This document shows positions 7,707 through 15,934 of a stretch of DNA of 47,626 nt, in pieces (within the stretch, counting starts at the first letter, position 1; the number at the start of each line of letters is the position of its first letter). The notes beneath the pieces were generated by a model. The model saw only the letters and a program-made list of their open reading frames with translations. It ran no database searches and was not told where the DNA came from. Source of the DNA: an uncultured Acetatifactor sp. (GTDB taxonomy: Bacteria; Bacillota; Clostridia; Lachnospirales; Lachnospiraceae); the NCBI GenBank assembly GCA_910583845.1, contig CAJUAB010000033.1, positions 1 through 47,626 on the forward strand. The letters are read 5' to 3'. Made by a program: the position numbers and the translations under genes.

Positions 7707-10502
7707 TCACGCATCTGTTTCCGGCTGCGGGCGAAGTCTGGTCTCCAGGTATTTTACCATGTCATGGTACAGTCTTTCGCACTCTTCCAGCATGGCCTCC
7801 GCCTGCGTATCATGGATGTTATCTGTCCCATCCAATATTGCCTCTGTCCCTGTACCACCGGTATCACCTGTCCCGGCCAATATTGCCTCTGCTCTTGTGC
7901 CACCGGTGTTATCTGTCCCATTCAATATTGCCTCTGTCCTTGTACCACTGGCGTTTCCTGCCCCATCCAGCATTGTCTTCTCTGTCCGCGTACCGCTGGT
8001 GTTATCTGTCCCCGCCAATATCGCCTCTGTCCCTGTACCACTGGTGTTATCTGTCCCCGCCAATATCGCCTCTGTCCCTGTACCACCAGTATCACCTGTC
8101 CCGGCCAATATTGCCTCTGTCCTTGTACCACTGGCGTTTCCTGCCCCATCCAGCATTGTCTTCTCTGTCCGCGTACCGCTGGTGTCGGCCGGAATGGGAC
8201 GCCCAGGGCCAGGGAACATGCCCTCTTCGGATATAGCCCCTTCGATCAATCCGGCGCAGGGGCGGATGTATCCGGTCCACAATCTCTCGCAGATTTCCCC
8301 GTACTGCTCTGAGGCCTGGAGCAGGCTCACCAGCAGAGGAGCCTTTTGATAGTATTCCGCTATGGCTTCCGGTCCGCCGGGCCGGTTTTTCAGCCATGTG
8401 TCCCGATAAGCCCGCAGCAGCGTCAGTTCACGGCAGTCGTCCGGCTTGCCGTAGTACCTGCATACCGCGGTGGTGATAAAGCAGAAGGAGCCGCTATCAT
8501 CGTCGGACTGCCCGCCCGGCAGAAAGTCTTCCTCCTCCATTCTCTTTCTCTTTTCCGCCCGGCAGGAGGGACATCTCTTGGGCAAATCGAATCCCTTTTC
8601 CATAAAGTAGTCATACTGGCTGTTGGTGATCTGAAAAACTTCGCCGCAGTCCACACATGAAAGGGAGTATTTTATTTTTTTGCCCTGCTCATAGCACTCC
8701 TGACATATATCGTATCTTTTCGCGTTCTTGATATACTTCTGGTAATTGGTATACCGGATCATTCTGCCGCATTTCCGGCAGCCGTACTCCTCCCCCCTGT
8801 TCAGGCATTCCCGGCATATACCGTTCTGGCACATGTTTTCCGCCACCTCATTCCCGCAGAGCTTACAGGTCACAAATACGGTTTTGGGATTTTTCTTATG
8901 TCTGGTGGGATACAGTTCCTCCGACATCTGATCCTGTTTACCGTATCTCCCGCTGTCAAGAAGCTCCAGATAATACCGGAAAACGGGCAGCCATTCGTCC
9001 ACGGACAGGCGGGTATCCTCCCCGGCATTTTCCCCGCCCTTTTTGAAAGTGTTGTAGAACGCTTTCTTGAGGTCATAGGTGAGATGGCTCCATATATACC
9101 TCCAGGGACCGTCCGGCGTTTTTCTGTTGGAGTTCTCCCCAAAGGGATAAGAAAAATCCATGTTCACAATGTTGGCGATGGGATTCTCCCCGCCCTGCTG
9201 GGAATAGGGAGGTTTCCCCGGCAGCATGATCATAAACAGCAGCGTGGCGATGGCAAAGTTTTCATTGCCCATGGTCCGCAGAAACTCCGGGAAATGTTTT
9301 CCCTGAATCTCCGGTGCCGTGTAGTTGATGGTGCCCACAGGACAGGGGAAATCTTCAATCTGATAGCTGTCCGTGTCCACAAAATAGACTTCCCGGGGAG
9401 AAACCACCAGTATATTGGCCGGATTGATATCCCCTATAATAATGTTCCGCTCGTGCAGATACCTGATTTTTTCCAGAATCGTCACACAGAGCTGTACGGT
9501 GTCCCTCTTCTTCCAGCCAGGAAAATACTTTATAAACAGAGGCTTGATAAATATACTCTTCTGTAATTCTCTTCCCCGCGCCCGGGGCATGAGATACCCT
9601 ACAAATTCCCTGTCCCCATTGTAAAGAGCGGCCACCGGCGCGCATATGCCCTCACAGGCGATGGGTTTTTCCAGCATTAACCGGATTTTCTCATATTTTC
9701 TTCTGGTGATATTTCCCCTTTTGTAAATCTTCGCCACATAGGAGGTGTCGGTGGCATATATAATTCCTTCGCCCCCTGACGCAAGCTCTTCCGTCAGCTG
9801 TATGGGACCCTGCGTGGTGTACGCCCTCTCCCCCGCTCCGGGAATATGGGTGACTTTCATGGGCGTGTCTGCCACGGAAGTCACCTGAGAACAGACTCTG
9901 AACCCTTCCTCGCTCTCATCATTGTCCTTTCCTCCGCTCTCCTTCTCCCCGCTTTCTTTCTCTCCATCCGCCTTCTCCCCGTCGGAACGGCTTCGATCCC
10001 CGCTTTCCTTAAATCCGCTCAGGAAACCGTATCGGTTCACCCTCTGCACATTCACTGAGCAGGCTCTCACCGACTTGCTGTCATTGAGGGATAGAATATC
10101 TTCCGCCAGATTATGGTCCTGGGTGATCAGCAGAAGCCTGTGGGTCATCCGGAATTTGGTAAAGACAACCTGAAAGACATTGTCCGCGAAATTATCCGTT
10201 TTCTCTCCCCGGATATCGATATATCCGGCTTCCCTCAGCTGAGCCAGCACTTTCAGGGTGTTATTGGCCCGCCGGGCCAGATCCCGGTTCTCCCGGTTGG
10301 CCGCATGCTTCTGTAGCTCCTCCACACTCCTTAACGGAACAATCACCCTCGCGCTATACTTTTCCAGAAGGGGAATCACATGCATCCAGAATTGATCCGC
10401 GGCAGGATGAAGAAGGCTGCAGGTATCCATGAAGATTTTCCATTCCCTGACATAAAACTCCAGTTTTTCTCTTGCGTGCTCTTCCATTTTGCTGCTGTCC
10501 AT
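7707..10502 (-). CDS. PIN domain - Ser/Thr kinase - zinc ribbon protein (931 aa)
   Basis: Four parts are visible. Residues 20-145 are PIN-like, with FMDTCS (D26), an acidic VEELQ segment (E61) and LLITQDHNLAED (D129), the acidic set of PIN ribonucleases. An acidic linker follows. Residues 235-520 are a kinase: glycine loop ASGGEGIIYA, lysine K258 in YVAKIYK, catalytic GDINPANIL (D358), VDTD (D376) in place of DFG, and APE. Residues 545-650 carry CxxC zinc-ribbon pairs, followed by a CFITTAVCRYYGKPDDC domain (674-690). Residues 775-905 are a 15-residue tandem repeat. This is the kinase of the TerY-P module with its phosphatase and VWA partners downstream. The fused PIN domain suggests that phosphorylation is coupled to RNA cleavage; that is inference. 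Confidence 0.85.
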   Translation of the reverse strand: MDSSKMEEHAREKLEFYVREWKIFMDTCSLLHPAADQFWMHVIPLLEKYSARVIVPLRSVEELQKHAANRENRDLARRANNTLKVLAQLREAGYIDIRGEKTDNFADNVFQVVFTKFRMTHRLLLITQDHNLAEDILSLNDSKSVRACSVNVQRVNRYGFLSGFKESGDRSRSDGEKADGEKESGEKESGGKDNDESEEGFRVCSQVTSVADTPMKVTHIPGAGERAYTTQGPIQLTEELASGGEGIIYATDTSYVAKIYKRGNITRRKYEKIRLMLEKPIACEGICAPVAALYNGDREFVGYLMPRARGRELQKSIFIKPLFIKYFPGWKKRDTVQLCVTILEKIRYLHERNIIIGDINPANILVVSPREVYFVDTDSYQIEDFPCPVGTINYTAPEIQGKHFPEFLRTMGNENFAIATLLFMIMLPGKPPYSQQGGENPIANIVNMDFSYPFGENSNRKTPDGPWRYIWSHLTYDLKKAFYNTFKKGGENAGEDTRLSVDEWLPVFRYYLELLDSGRYGKQDQMSEELYPTRHKKNPKTVFVTCKLCGNEVAENMCQNGICRECLNRGEEYGCRKCGRMIRYTNYQKYIKNAKRYDICQECYEQGKKIKYSLSCVDCGEVFQITNSQYDYFMEKGFDLPKRCPSCRAEKRKRMEEEDFLPGGQSDDDSGSFCFITTAVCRYYGKPDDCRELTLLRAYRDTWLKNRPGGPEAIAEYYQKAPLLVSLLQASEQYGEICERLWTGYIRPCAGLIEGAISEEGMFPGPGRPIPADTSGTRTEKTMLDGAGNASGTRTEAILAGTGDTGGTGTEAILAGTDNTSGTGTEAILAGTDNTSGTRTEKTMLDGAGNASGTRTEAILNGTDNTGGTRAEAILAGTGDTGGTGTEAILDGTDNIHDTQAEAMLEECERLYHDMVKYLETRLRPQPETDA
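7807..8190. repeat. In-frame 45/48-bp tandem repeat in the kinase gene, about 8 units
   Basis: Each unit encodes about 15 residues of the form TEAILAGTDNTSGTG; two units are 16 residues (TEKTMLDGAGNASG). The array lies near the 3' end of the kinase gene and ends 24 residues before its stop. Near-identical units point to recent slippage or recombination, so copy number probably varies between strains. Confidence 0.85.
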
Positions 10503-10521
10503 ACACGTCCTCCCTCTCGTT

Positions 10522-11436
10522 TCACGGTACTATAGAATCCCAGCCCCGGAGCGCCTCCTGCGGGGGAAACTCGTCCGCGGCGGCCTCCCATTCCCGCAGT
10601 CCCAGGCCCTCCGCGAATCGCGCCACATAGATGGGGAATCCCCCCAGCTCATCGCTGTTCAGCGCCAGAATCTGCCTGGCCAGCTTCTCATTCTGCGTCA
10701 GAAGGGCCAGTCTGTTTGTATGCTTGAACTTCGCGAACACAGAGACAAACGTACCTATCACATTTACATCACTCTTTTCTCCCCGGATCTCAATCAGTCC
10801 CGCTTGCTGCATGGCCGTCAGAACCCTCATACCCCTCTGGGAAAATTCCGCGGCAGAAGGTTCGGGTGAGAGGATTTTGCTCTGCATGTTTTCAATCACT
10901 TTCAGTGGAATCAGAAAACGGTTGTCCCTTTCTCTCATAATATCCGAGACCTGCAAAATCCAGCCGCCAAAGCCCTCCTGCCCCAGAATCGTATCATCCA
11001 TAAAGATTTTGTGGCTGTAGGCGATCCCCTCAAAGCCTTCGGGCGTAATGATTTTTTTCTCCCCGGAAAACGCCCCCGTGATTTTGGAGTCCTCCGGGAA
11101 ACACAAAAACCAGTTTTTTAACAGGGAGCTATTTTTTGCGGAGGAGAAGAAGGTACTCTGCCCTTCCGCGTCCCCCAGGGACAGTAGGGTCTGTATGGCC
11201 GCGTATTGCTCCGGTTTATCTCTGGTGTAATACTCGATCACCGCACAGACGGCCAGATACTGGGCGGCGCTCATTCTGCTCTTTTTACATTCCAGATTGT
11301 TGAGAGTCTGCCTGGTCAGCCCCACAAGGTCACTGAGTTCCTGTACTCCCAGACCGAGGATCTGCCTGACCTGCCGCAGGGAACTCTGCATGGAATCAAT
11401 CATTTTCTGTCTTAGCTGATAATAGAAGTCAAACAC
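10522..11436 (-). CDS. XRE-type helix-turn-helix protein with PIN-like domain (304 aa)
   Basis: Residues 24-50 form an XRE/Cro helix-turn-helix (GVQELSDLVGLTRQTLNNLE). Residues 140-275 resemble the PIN domain of the kinase encoded next, with the same order of segments: FMDDTILGQ (D147/D148), IPLKVIENMQ (E182), GLIEIRGEKSD and LALLTQNEKLARQI. The third acidic position is Asn here (QNE versus QDH in the kinase), so nuclease activity may be reduced or lost. The start is GTG at 11436, preceded by GAGGGAG. It is the first gene of the operon and is read from a perfect-consensus promoter. It may be an autoregulator that senses the same ligand as the kinase PIN domain; this is inference. Confidence 0.75.
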   Translation of the reverse strand: MFDFYYQLRQKMIDSMQSSLRQVRQILGLGVQELSDLVGLTRQTLNNLECKKSRMSAAQYLAVCAVIEYYTRDKPEQYAAIQTLLSLGDAEGQSTFFSSAKNSSLLKNWFLCFPEDSKITGAFSGEKKIITPEGFEGIAYSHKIFMDDTILGQEGFGGWILQVSDIMRERDNRFLIPLKVIENMQSKILSPEPSAAEFSQRGMRVLTAMQQAGLIEIRGEKSDVNVIGTFVSVFAKFKHTNRLALLTQNEKLARQILALNSDELGGFPIYVARFAEGLGLREWEAAADEFPPQEALRGWDSIVP

Positions 11437-11517
11437 CTTTGCTCCCTCTTTTTGTTTGAAACCTTTGTTCTGTGTCGCGTTCGATTATGGGAGTCCGGTT
11501 CCGCCTCCCTGAAATAT

Positions 11518-11546
11518 ATTATATAGAAAAGAGATTGTTGTGTCAA
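11518..11546 (-). promoter_or_regulatory. Perfect-consensus sigma-A promoter of the TerY-type operon
   Basis: On the minus strand TTGACA (11546-11541) and TATAAT (11523-11518) are exactly 17 bases apart. The leader to the GTG start is about 75 bases. Such a strong promoter in front of an XRE gene suggests repression as the main control. Confidence 0.8.
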
Positions 11547-11577
11547 GAATTTTTACATATATTAATTTATTTTACAT

Positions 11578-11603
11578 ATTGCCTAGTTTTTTACTTAGGC
11601 AAT
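11578..11603. promoter_or_regulatory. Inverted repeat upstream of the XRE promoter, possible operator
   Basis: ATTGCCTA and TAGGCAAT form a perfect 8-base inverted repeat around a 10-base centre, about 32 bases upstream of the -35 box. Two TTTTACATAT copies (11551-11560 and 11570-11579) lie between. This could bind the XRE protein or another regulator. A weak terminator for the upstream helicase remnant is the alternative, though no T-run follows. Confidence 0.4.
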
Positions 11604-11643
11604 TGCTGCTATTCCATTTTTACGCATAGCATACACGCTGTGG

Positions 11644-12100
11644 TCACTCAGCTTTCTTCTTCAAAGTTCTGGTATATTTACATCCGGTAGTCTTATAATT
11701 GCTACAGCCCAGGAACTCTCCGCAGGGACCTGATTTTTTTCGCAATTGTCCCCCACAGACAGGGCAGGTGAACTGCTCCTGTCTGAGCTTTTGTCCATAT
11801 AGCTTCTCTATTTCCTTATACAAAAGAAGATTCCTGATTTTCCACTGTAAGAAGAAAAACTTTCTTTTTGGCTCTTGTCCATGCCACGTAAAACAATCGT
11901 CTCTCCCCGGCATCAGGGTATTGGTCGCATTTTTCAAGCAAAAGCTCCAATATGGGAGTTCCCTGAATCCTGCCGGGAAAACCCATTCTGGCATTCTTGT
12001 CTTTCAAATCGGGGAAACCCATGAAGAGGACGGCTCTGCGGTCCGTCGCCATACAAAAATCCGGCAAGCACATATTCCCCCGCAGGCTCATATTTTATAA
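11644..12100 (-). pseudogene. Remnant of a UvrD/Rep-type helicase with topoisomerase-like zinc finger
   Basis: Two minus-strand frames carry consecutive parts of one protein end. The first has GFPGRIQGTPILELLLEK and then ERRLFYVAWTRAKKKVFLLT, the motif VI region of superfamily 1 helicases. The second has CPVCGGQLRKKSG...FLGCSNYKTTGCKYT, a topoisomerase-type zinc finger. The switch of frame is near 11820-11826. No Walker A part is present upstream, where the plus-strand DUF305 gene begins. This is therefore a 5'-truncated, frameshifted leftover, not a gene. Confidence 0.75.
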
Positions 12101-12176
12101 GAGAGAATCCTTCTCCCGTCCGGCTCCACAAAGCGGGAGAGTCAGATCATTGATCACAGAAAGGAATCCGCCGGTC

Positions 12177-12737
12177 ATGACCCATATCTGCAAGTTTACC
12201 GAAGAGACCAAATGTTATCTGGTAAGGTATTATGAGATTTTAGAGGAAATGATCCGGGCCATGGGGGACGCGCAGCTGACAGACAGCCTCTCCCACAATT
12301 TCATCGTACAGATGATCCCCCATCACATGGCCGCCGTTGAAATGTCCAAAAACCTGCTGCGCTACAATCCCTGCGCCCCCCTGCGCTCCCTTGCGGAAAA
12401 CATCATCGCCATGCAGGAGCAGGGTATGGAGGAAATGACAAAGGCGCTGAAATCCTGCCACAGGCAGCTCAGTTCCCCGCAGGATCTCTGCCTCTATGAA
12501 CACCGTTACCGCCAGATCACCCACTGCATGTTCAAAGAGATGAGCAATGCCTGCTCCGACAACAATATCAGCGCCAACTTTATGCGGGAGATGATCCCCC
12601 ATCACCAGGGTGCCATCCACATGTCCGAGAATGCCCTGCGATACTGCGTCTGCCCGCAGCTACAGCCCATACTGGAGAATATCCTTGTATCCCAGCGGCA
12701 GGAGGTGCGGGAGATGAACCGGCTGCTGGGATGCTGA
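12177..12737 (+). CDS. DUF305 protein, two repeats (186 aa)
   Basis: Two DUF305-like halves each show the signature MIPHH: FIVQMIPHHMAAVEMSKNLL (about residue 42) and FMREMIPHHQGAIHMSENAL (about residue 137). DUF305 proteins are four-helix ferritin-like folds, and several bind metals such as copper; the His and Met residues here fit that. No signal peptide is visible, so it would be cytoplasmic, unlike many secreted members. The ATG at 12177 follows AGAAAGGA; the open frame extends further upstream into the helicase remnant but without a better start. It is a single gene, convergent with the glycerate kinase operon. Confidence 0.75.
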   Translation: MTHICKFTEETKCYLVRYYEILEEMIRAMGDAQLTDSLSHNFIVQMIPHHMAAVEMSKNLLRYNPCAPLRSLAENIIAMQEQGMEEMTKALKSCHRQLSSPQDLCLYEHRYRQITHCMFKEMSNACSDNNISANFMREMIPHHQGAIHMSENALRYCVCPQLQPILENILVSQRQEVREMNRLLGC

Positions 12738-12815
12738 CGCAGGCGGAAAAACCATAGCGCTTTCAGTCCCTGCAAAGTCATATGAGCCAGGCGCAAAATG
12801 GAATTTCTGATATCG

Positions 12816-14474
12816 TCACCCGGGAAAATCCATCAGCACCACAGAAAAGTCATTGACGTTTGTCCCTGTGGGACCTGTCTTCAAAAGACCTCCTATGGCA
12901 TCCAGAGCATGGTAAGAATCGTTGCAGGCAAGGGCATCCTGTAAGCGGATGCCCCTGGCCTTTAACGCGTCAAGACTTTCCCCGTCCACATAGCCCCCTG
13001 CCGCGTCCGTAGGACCGTCCGTACCGTCAGACCCCACGCTGAATACGGCTGCGCCGGAAATGCCCGCCAGGCCTTCCGCCGCGGCCAAGGCCAGCTCCTG
13101 GTTCCTGCCGCCCAAACCGCTTCCCCGCAGACGCACCACACATTCGCCTCCCACTATGTAGGCCCGCTTTCCGGCTGTGCAGCCGGGGCCGGATATGGGG
13201 CTGCTTTCCTCTGACGCCGGACTGCGCCGGGATGCGGAGCTGCTTTCCTCTGACGCCGGACTGCGCCGGGTTACGGGGCTGCTTCCCTCTGACGCCGGAC
13301 TGCGCCGGGTTACGGAGCTGCCTCCTTCTGCTGCCGGACTGCGCCGGGATGCGGGGCTGCTTTCCTCTGCTTCTGGACTGCCCGACGCGGGCACCCCTCC
13401 CCCTGCCACCGGATCACCCGACACGGGCTGGCTTTCCTCTGCACCCGGACTGCGCCGGGTTGCGGAGCTGCCTCCTTCTGCTGCCGGACTGCGCCAAGAT
13501 ATGGGGCTGCATCCCTCTGACGCCGGACTGCGCCGGGTTGCGAAGCTGCATCCCTCTGACGCCGGACTGCCCGACGCGGGCACCCCTCCCCCTGCGTTTA
13601 AACCGCTCGCCGCTATGGCAGCCAGAAATCTTCCCGCCTCTCTGGCTTCGCAGCATAATCTGTCCGTCAGAACGGTTGTCTCATACCCCAATTCCCGGCA
13701 TTTTTCTGCCGCCGCCAGGCACAGCTGCCCCACACTGCCGATCACATGACTGTTCACAGGACGCAGTTCCCTTGGCGTCTCCTCTCTCAGACAGGAAAGC
13801 ACCTCCTCCGTGACGTTCAGATGGTATTTTTCCACAATATTCAGCGCCTCCCCAGAGGTGGAACGGTCCAACGCGGCGGGACCCGACGCAATCAGATCCA
13901 GCGGATCGCCCAGCACGTCCGACAGGATAATGGCCTCCATCCGGGCCGGTTCGCACCATCTGGCAAAACGGCCTCCCTTCACGGCGGACAGGCGCTTCCG
14001 CAGCGTGTTTATCTCCGCGATGGAAGCACCCACAGCCAGCAGCTGCCGGTTCAAGTCCCGCAGAACAGGTAGCGGCACCAACGGTTTTTCGAAAAGCGCG
14101 CTGCCGCCGCCGGACACCAGAAAAAGCACCTGGTCCCGCTGCGTCAGCGCGGCCGTCATATCCAGAATCGCCTGCGTACCCGCCAGAGAGTTCTCATCCG
14201 GGAGGGGATGTCCCCCCTCAAAGCATAGCACTCCCGGGATATCTCCTCTCACATGCCCGTATTTGGTGACCACTACCCCATTCTCAACCGGCGTTTTCAG
14301 ATATTGCACGGCGGCATGGGCCATCTGCCAGGCAGCTTTTCCCACCGCCGCCAGATAGATCCGATCGGACAACTCACAGGCCGACAAGGCTCTGACCACT
14401 GCCTCATCCGGCAACACCCTGCCAATCGCGTATCTCATGATCTGCTCTGCTTCCCCGCGTAGTTTCCGGTTCAT
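12816..14474 (-). CDS. Glycerate 2-kinase, MOFRL/DUF4147 family, with repeat insertion (552 aa)
   Basis: Converts D-glycerate and ATP to 2-phosphoglycerate. The DUF4147 part includes AVGKAAWQMA (near residue 45), FEGGHPLPDENS, LVSGGGSALFEKP and NTLRKRLSAVKGGR. The MOFRL part includes RGSGLGGRNQELALAAAEG, SVGSDGTDGPTDAAGG and NDFSVVLM. Between them (about residues 290-430) is a Ser/Pro/Glu-rich 13-residue repeat array absent from normal members, which are about 420-450 residues. Since both domains look complete, the array is probably a surface loop. The ATG at 14474 follows GGGAGG, and an in-frame upstream ATG at 14564 overlaps lrgB and is less likely. It is the last gene of a minus-strand operon with lrgA and lrgB, whose products may import its substrate. 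Confidence 0.85.
   Translation of the reverse strand: MNRKLRGEAEQIMRYAIGRVLPDEAVVRALSACELSDRIYLAAVGKAAWQMAHAAVQYLKTPVENGVVVTKYGHVRGDIPGVLCFEGGHPLPDENSLAGTQAILDMTAALTQRDQVLFLVSGGGSALFEKPLVPLPVLRDLNRQLLAVGASIAEINTLRKRLSAVKGGRFARWCEPARMEAIILSDVLGDPLDLIASGPAALDRSTSGEALNIVEKYHLNVTEEVLSCLREETPRELRPVNSHVIGSVGQLCLAAAEKCRELGYETTVLTDRLCCEAREAGRFLAAIAASGLNAGGGVPASGSPASEGCSFATRRSPASEGCSPISWRSPAAEGGSSATRRSPGAEESQPVSGDPVAGGGVPASGSPEAEESSPASRRSPAAEGGSSVTRRSPASEGSSPVTRRSPASEESSSASRRSPASEESSPISGPGCTAGKRAYIVGGECVVRLRGSGLGGRNQELALAAAEGLAGISGAAVFSVGSDGTDGPTDAAGGYVDGESLDALKARGIRLQDALACNDSYHALDAIGGLLKTGPTGTNVNDFSVVLMDFPG
13195..13605. repeat. In-frame 39-bp tandem repeat in the glycerate kinase gene, about 10 units
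   Basis: The unit encodes 13 residues of the form RRSPASEGSSPVT, with some longer or shorter variants (ASGSPEAEES). Units share the core GCCGGACTGCGCCGGG on the plus strand. All units keep frame, and the flanking enzyme domains are intact. Confidence 0.85.
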
Positions 14475-14547
14475 TTCGTCCTCCCGCTGCGTTCTGACGC
14501 CTTCTTTTATCCTGAACTCCTTTTCTTTCAGAAGTATTTTCCATTGC

Positions 14548-15240
14548 CTACCACAACAGGGCAAACAGCGAAGCGCCGACCACTGTCAGGACCCCGGACA
14601 CCACAATGGACAGGCTGCTCATGGCACCCTCCACTTCCCCCATCTCCATGGCTCTGGCCGTTCCGATGGCGTGAGAAGCCGTGCCCAGCGCAATTCCTCT
14701 GGCCACCGGGTCTCCCACGCGAAACAGACGCAGCACCGGCTCCGCCAGCACATTGCCCAGCACACCGGTTATGATGATCACAGCCACCGTCACGGGCACA
14801 TGACCGCCCAATTCCTCCGACACGCCCATGCCGATAGCCGTAGTGATGGATTTGGGGAGAAAGGTCACATATTCCTCATGTTCCAGGGAAAAGACCACCG
14901 CCATGGCCAGAATGGACAGCAGCGATACGCCCACTCCCGAACAAATCCCCGCCAGTACGGCCTGCCAGTTTTTCTTGAGCACCTCAAACTGCTCATACAG
15001 CGGAACTGCCAGGCAGACCGTGGCGGGCGTCAGCAGGTAGCTTAAATATTTGGCTCCCTCGTGATAGCTTTCATAATCCACACCGCAGACAAGCAGAAAG
15101 CCCACGGTAAACAGGATGGACAGCAGTAAAGGATTCAGAAATCTCCATTTCCACTTTGTCTTCATCCAGCTTCCCAGAAAATATGTCCCCAGCGACAGCA
15201 CTACTCCGCAGTAGGCCGATGTTCTCATCAGCTCACCCAT
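14548..15240 (-). CDS. lrgB: LrgB-family membrane protein (230 aa)
   Basis: A polytopic protein with six or seven hydrophobic segments and the LrgB/YohK signature regions NPLLLSILFT, LTPATVCLAVPLY, PKSITTAIGM and GIALGTASHAIGTARAMEMG. LrgAB/CidAB were first described as holin/antiholin-like modulators of murein hydrolase activity. Later work on plant PLGG1 (glycolate/glycerate) and Bacillus PftAB (pyruvate) shows that members transport small organic acids. The ATG at 15240 follows AGGAAAGAG and overlaps the end of lrgA by 8 bases, so the two are translated together. The glycerate kinase gene 73 bases downstream suggests glycerate as substrate here (inference). Confidence 0.9.
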   Translation of the reverse strand: MGELMRTSAYCGVVLSLGTYFLGSWMKTKWKWRFLNPLLLSILFTVGFLLVCGVDYESYHEGAKYLSYLLTPATVCLAVPLYEQFEVLKKNWQAVLAGICSGVGVSLLSILAMAVVFSLEHEEYVTFLPKSITTAIGMGVSEELGGHVPVTVAVIIITGVLGNVLAEPVLRLFRVGDPVARGIALGTASHAIGTARAMEMGEVEGAMSSLSIVVSGVLTVVGASLFALLW

Positions 15241-15598
15241 GACTCTTTCCTCCCCTGCCGCGACGCAATACAATCTGCGTAACCAGACCGGCTGCCCCCA
15301 TGACCACCACCGTGGAAACCACCGTCATGATCAGATACTCCAGCCAGGAAGGCGCGATCATCCCCCAGGAATCCATGATCCCCACTGCCGCCGGAATGAA
15401 CATCACCGGCATGATCTCCACCAGGAAACGGGCGGCGTCCCTGACCGCCGCAAGGGGAAGAATCCTGGTTTTCAGCAGGAAAAACAGGATCAGAATACCG
15501 TAGATGCTTGCCGGAATGGGCAGGGGAAGCAGTCTGCGCATCACTTCGCCCAGAAAAGAAACGGCCAGTATGATCATAAATTGTTTTAGGTATTTCAT
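15233..15598 (-). CDS. lrgA: LrgA/CidA-family membrane protein (121 aa)
   Basis: A small protein with four predicted membrane helices and the family regions PLPIPASIYGILILFFLL, FLVEIMPVMFIPAAVGIMDS and a basic C-terminus. It is the usual partner of LrgB and probably forms part of the same export or import complex in the cytoplasmic membrane. The 75-residue gene ends 7 bases upstream. No LytSR-type regulator is present in the window, so control is not evident. Confidence 0.9.
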   Translation of the reverse strand: MKYLKQFMIILAVSFLGEVMRRLLPLPIPASIYGILILFFLLKTRILPLAAVRDAARFLVEIMPVMFIPAAVGIMDSWGMIAPSWLEYLIMTVVSTVVVMGAAGLVTQIVLRRGRGGKSHG

Positions 15599-15605
15599 CC
15601 CTGCC

Positions 15606-15833
15606 TCAATACTCCTTCGTCACTTCACTGATGCCGTACATTTTCATGAATTCCTGCAGTTCCTGATTGTTCCTGATGAGCATGACCTCCTCAAATTTCC
15701 CGCTCCGGATATCCTTGAACCCTGCCACCTGCTCGCTGGTACAGATGCTGCACCGCAGAACCGGCCGCTGGGTTTCCGGATCATAGGACTTTTCCCCGCC
15801 GGTACTCGTTTGCTTTTTTCTGCCAAATAACAT
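15606..15833 (-). CDS. Conserved small protein with CxxC (75 aa)
   Basis: Begins MLFGRKK, then a KSYDPETQRPVLRCSICTSE core, GFKDIRSGKFEEVMLIRN and a helical tail. The single CSIC pair could contribute to metal binding or a redox site. The layout is familiar from many Lachnospiraceae genomes, where it is a stand-alone small protein without known function. The ATG at 15833 follows AAAGGAGG with good spacing. It lies 7 bases before lrgA in the same direction, so it is probably co-transcribed with lrgAB. Confidence 0.7.
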   Translation of the reverse strand: MLFGRKKQTSTGGEKSYDPETQRPVLRCSICTSEQVAGFKDIRSGKFEEVMLIRNNQELQEFMKMYGISEVTKEY

Positions 15834-15934
15834 TTACAGGCCTCCTTTCCCTCTGCCATGGAGAAACCCGGGGACGCAGATCTGCCTCTCCGCCCGCCGG
15901 AAGCGCGTTCCCACACCATGCGAAATGAGACCAC

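Noticed and set aside
7703..8349. Cys/Pro-rich plus-strand frames over the kinase repeats
   Set aside because: Antisense to the 45-bp in-frame repeats of the kinase; no independent support.
11644..11994. The 116-residue frame as an intact zinc-finger protein
   Set aside because: Its first half is out of frame with the helicase motif VI region encoded just upstream, so it is the tail of a decayed helicase.
13195..13605. Regular repeats considered as a CRISPR array
   Set aside because: Units are directly adjacent with no unique spacers and keep the reading frame of the enzyme; no cas genes nearby.
13177..13813. Plus-strand repeat-rich frames opposite the glycerate kinase
   Set aside because: They are antisense readings of the 39-bp repeat array; no start signal or domain.
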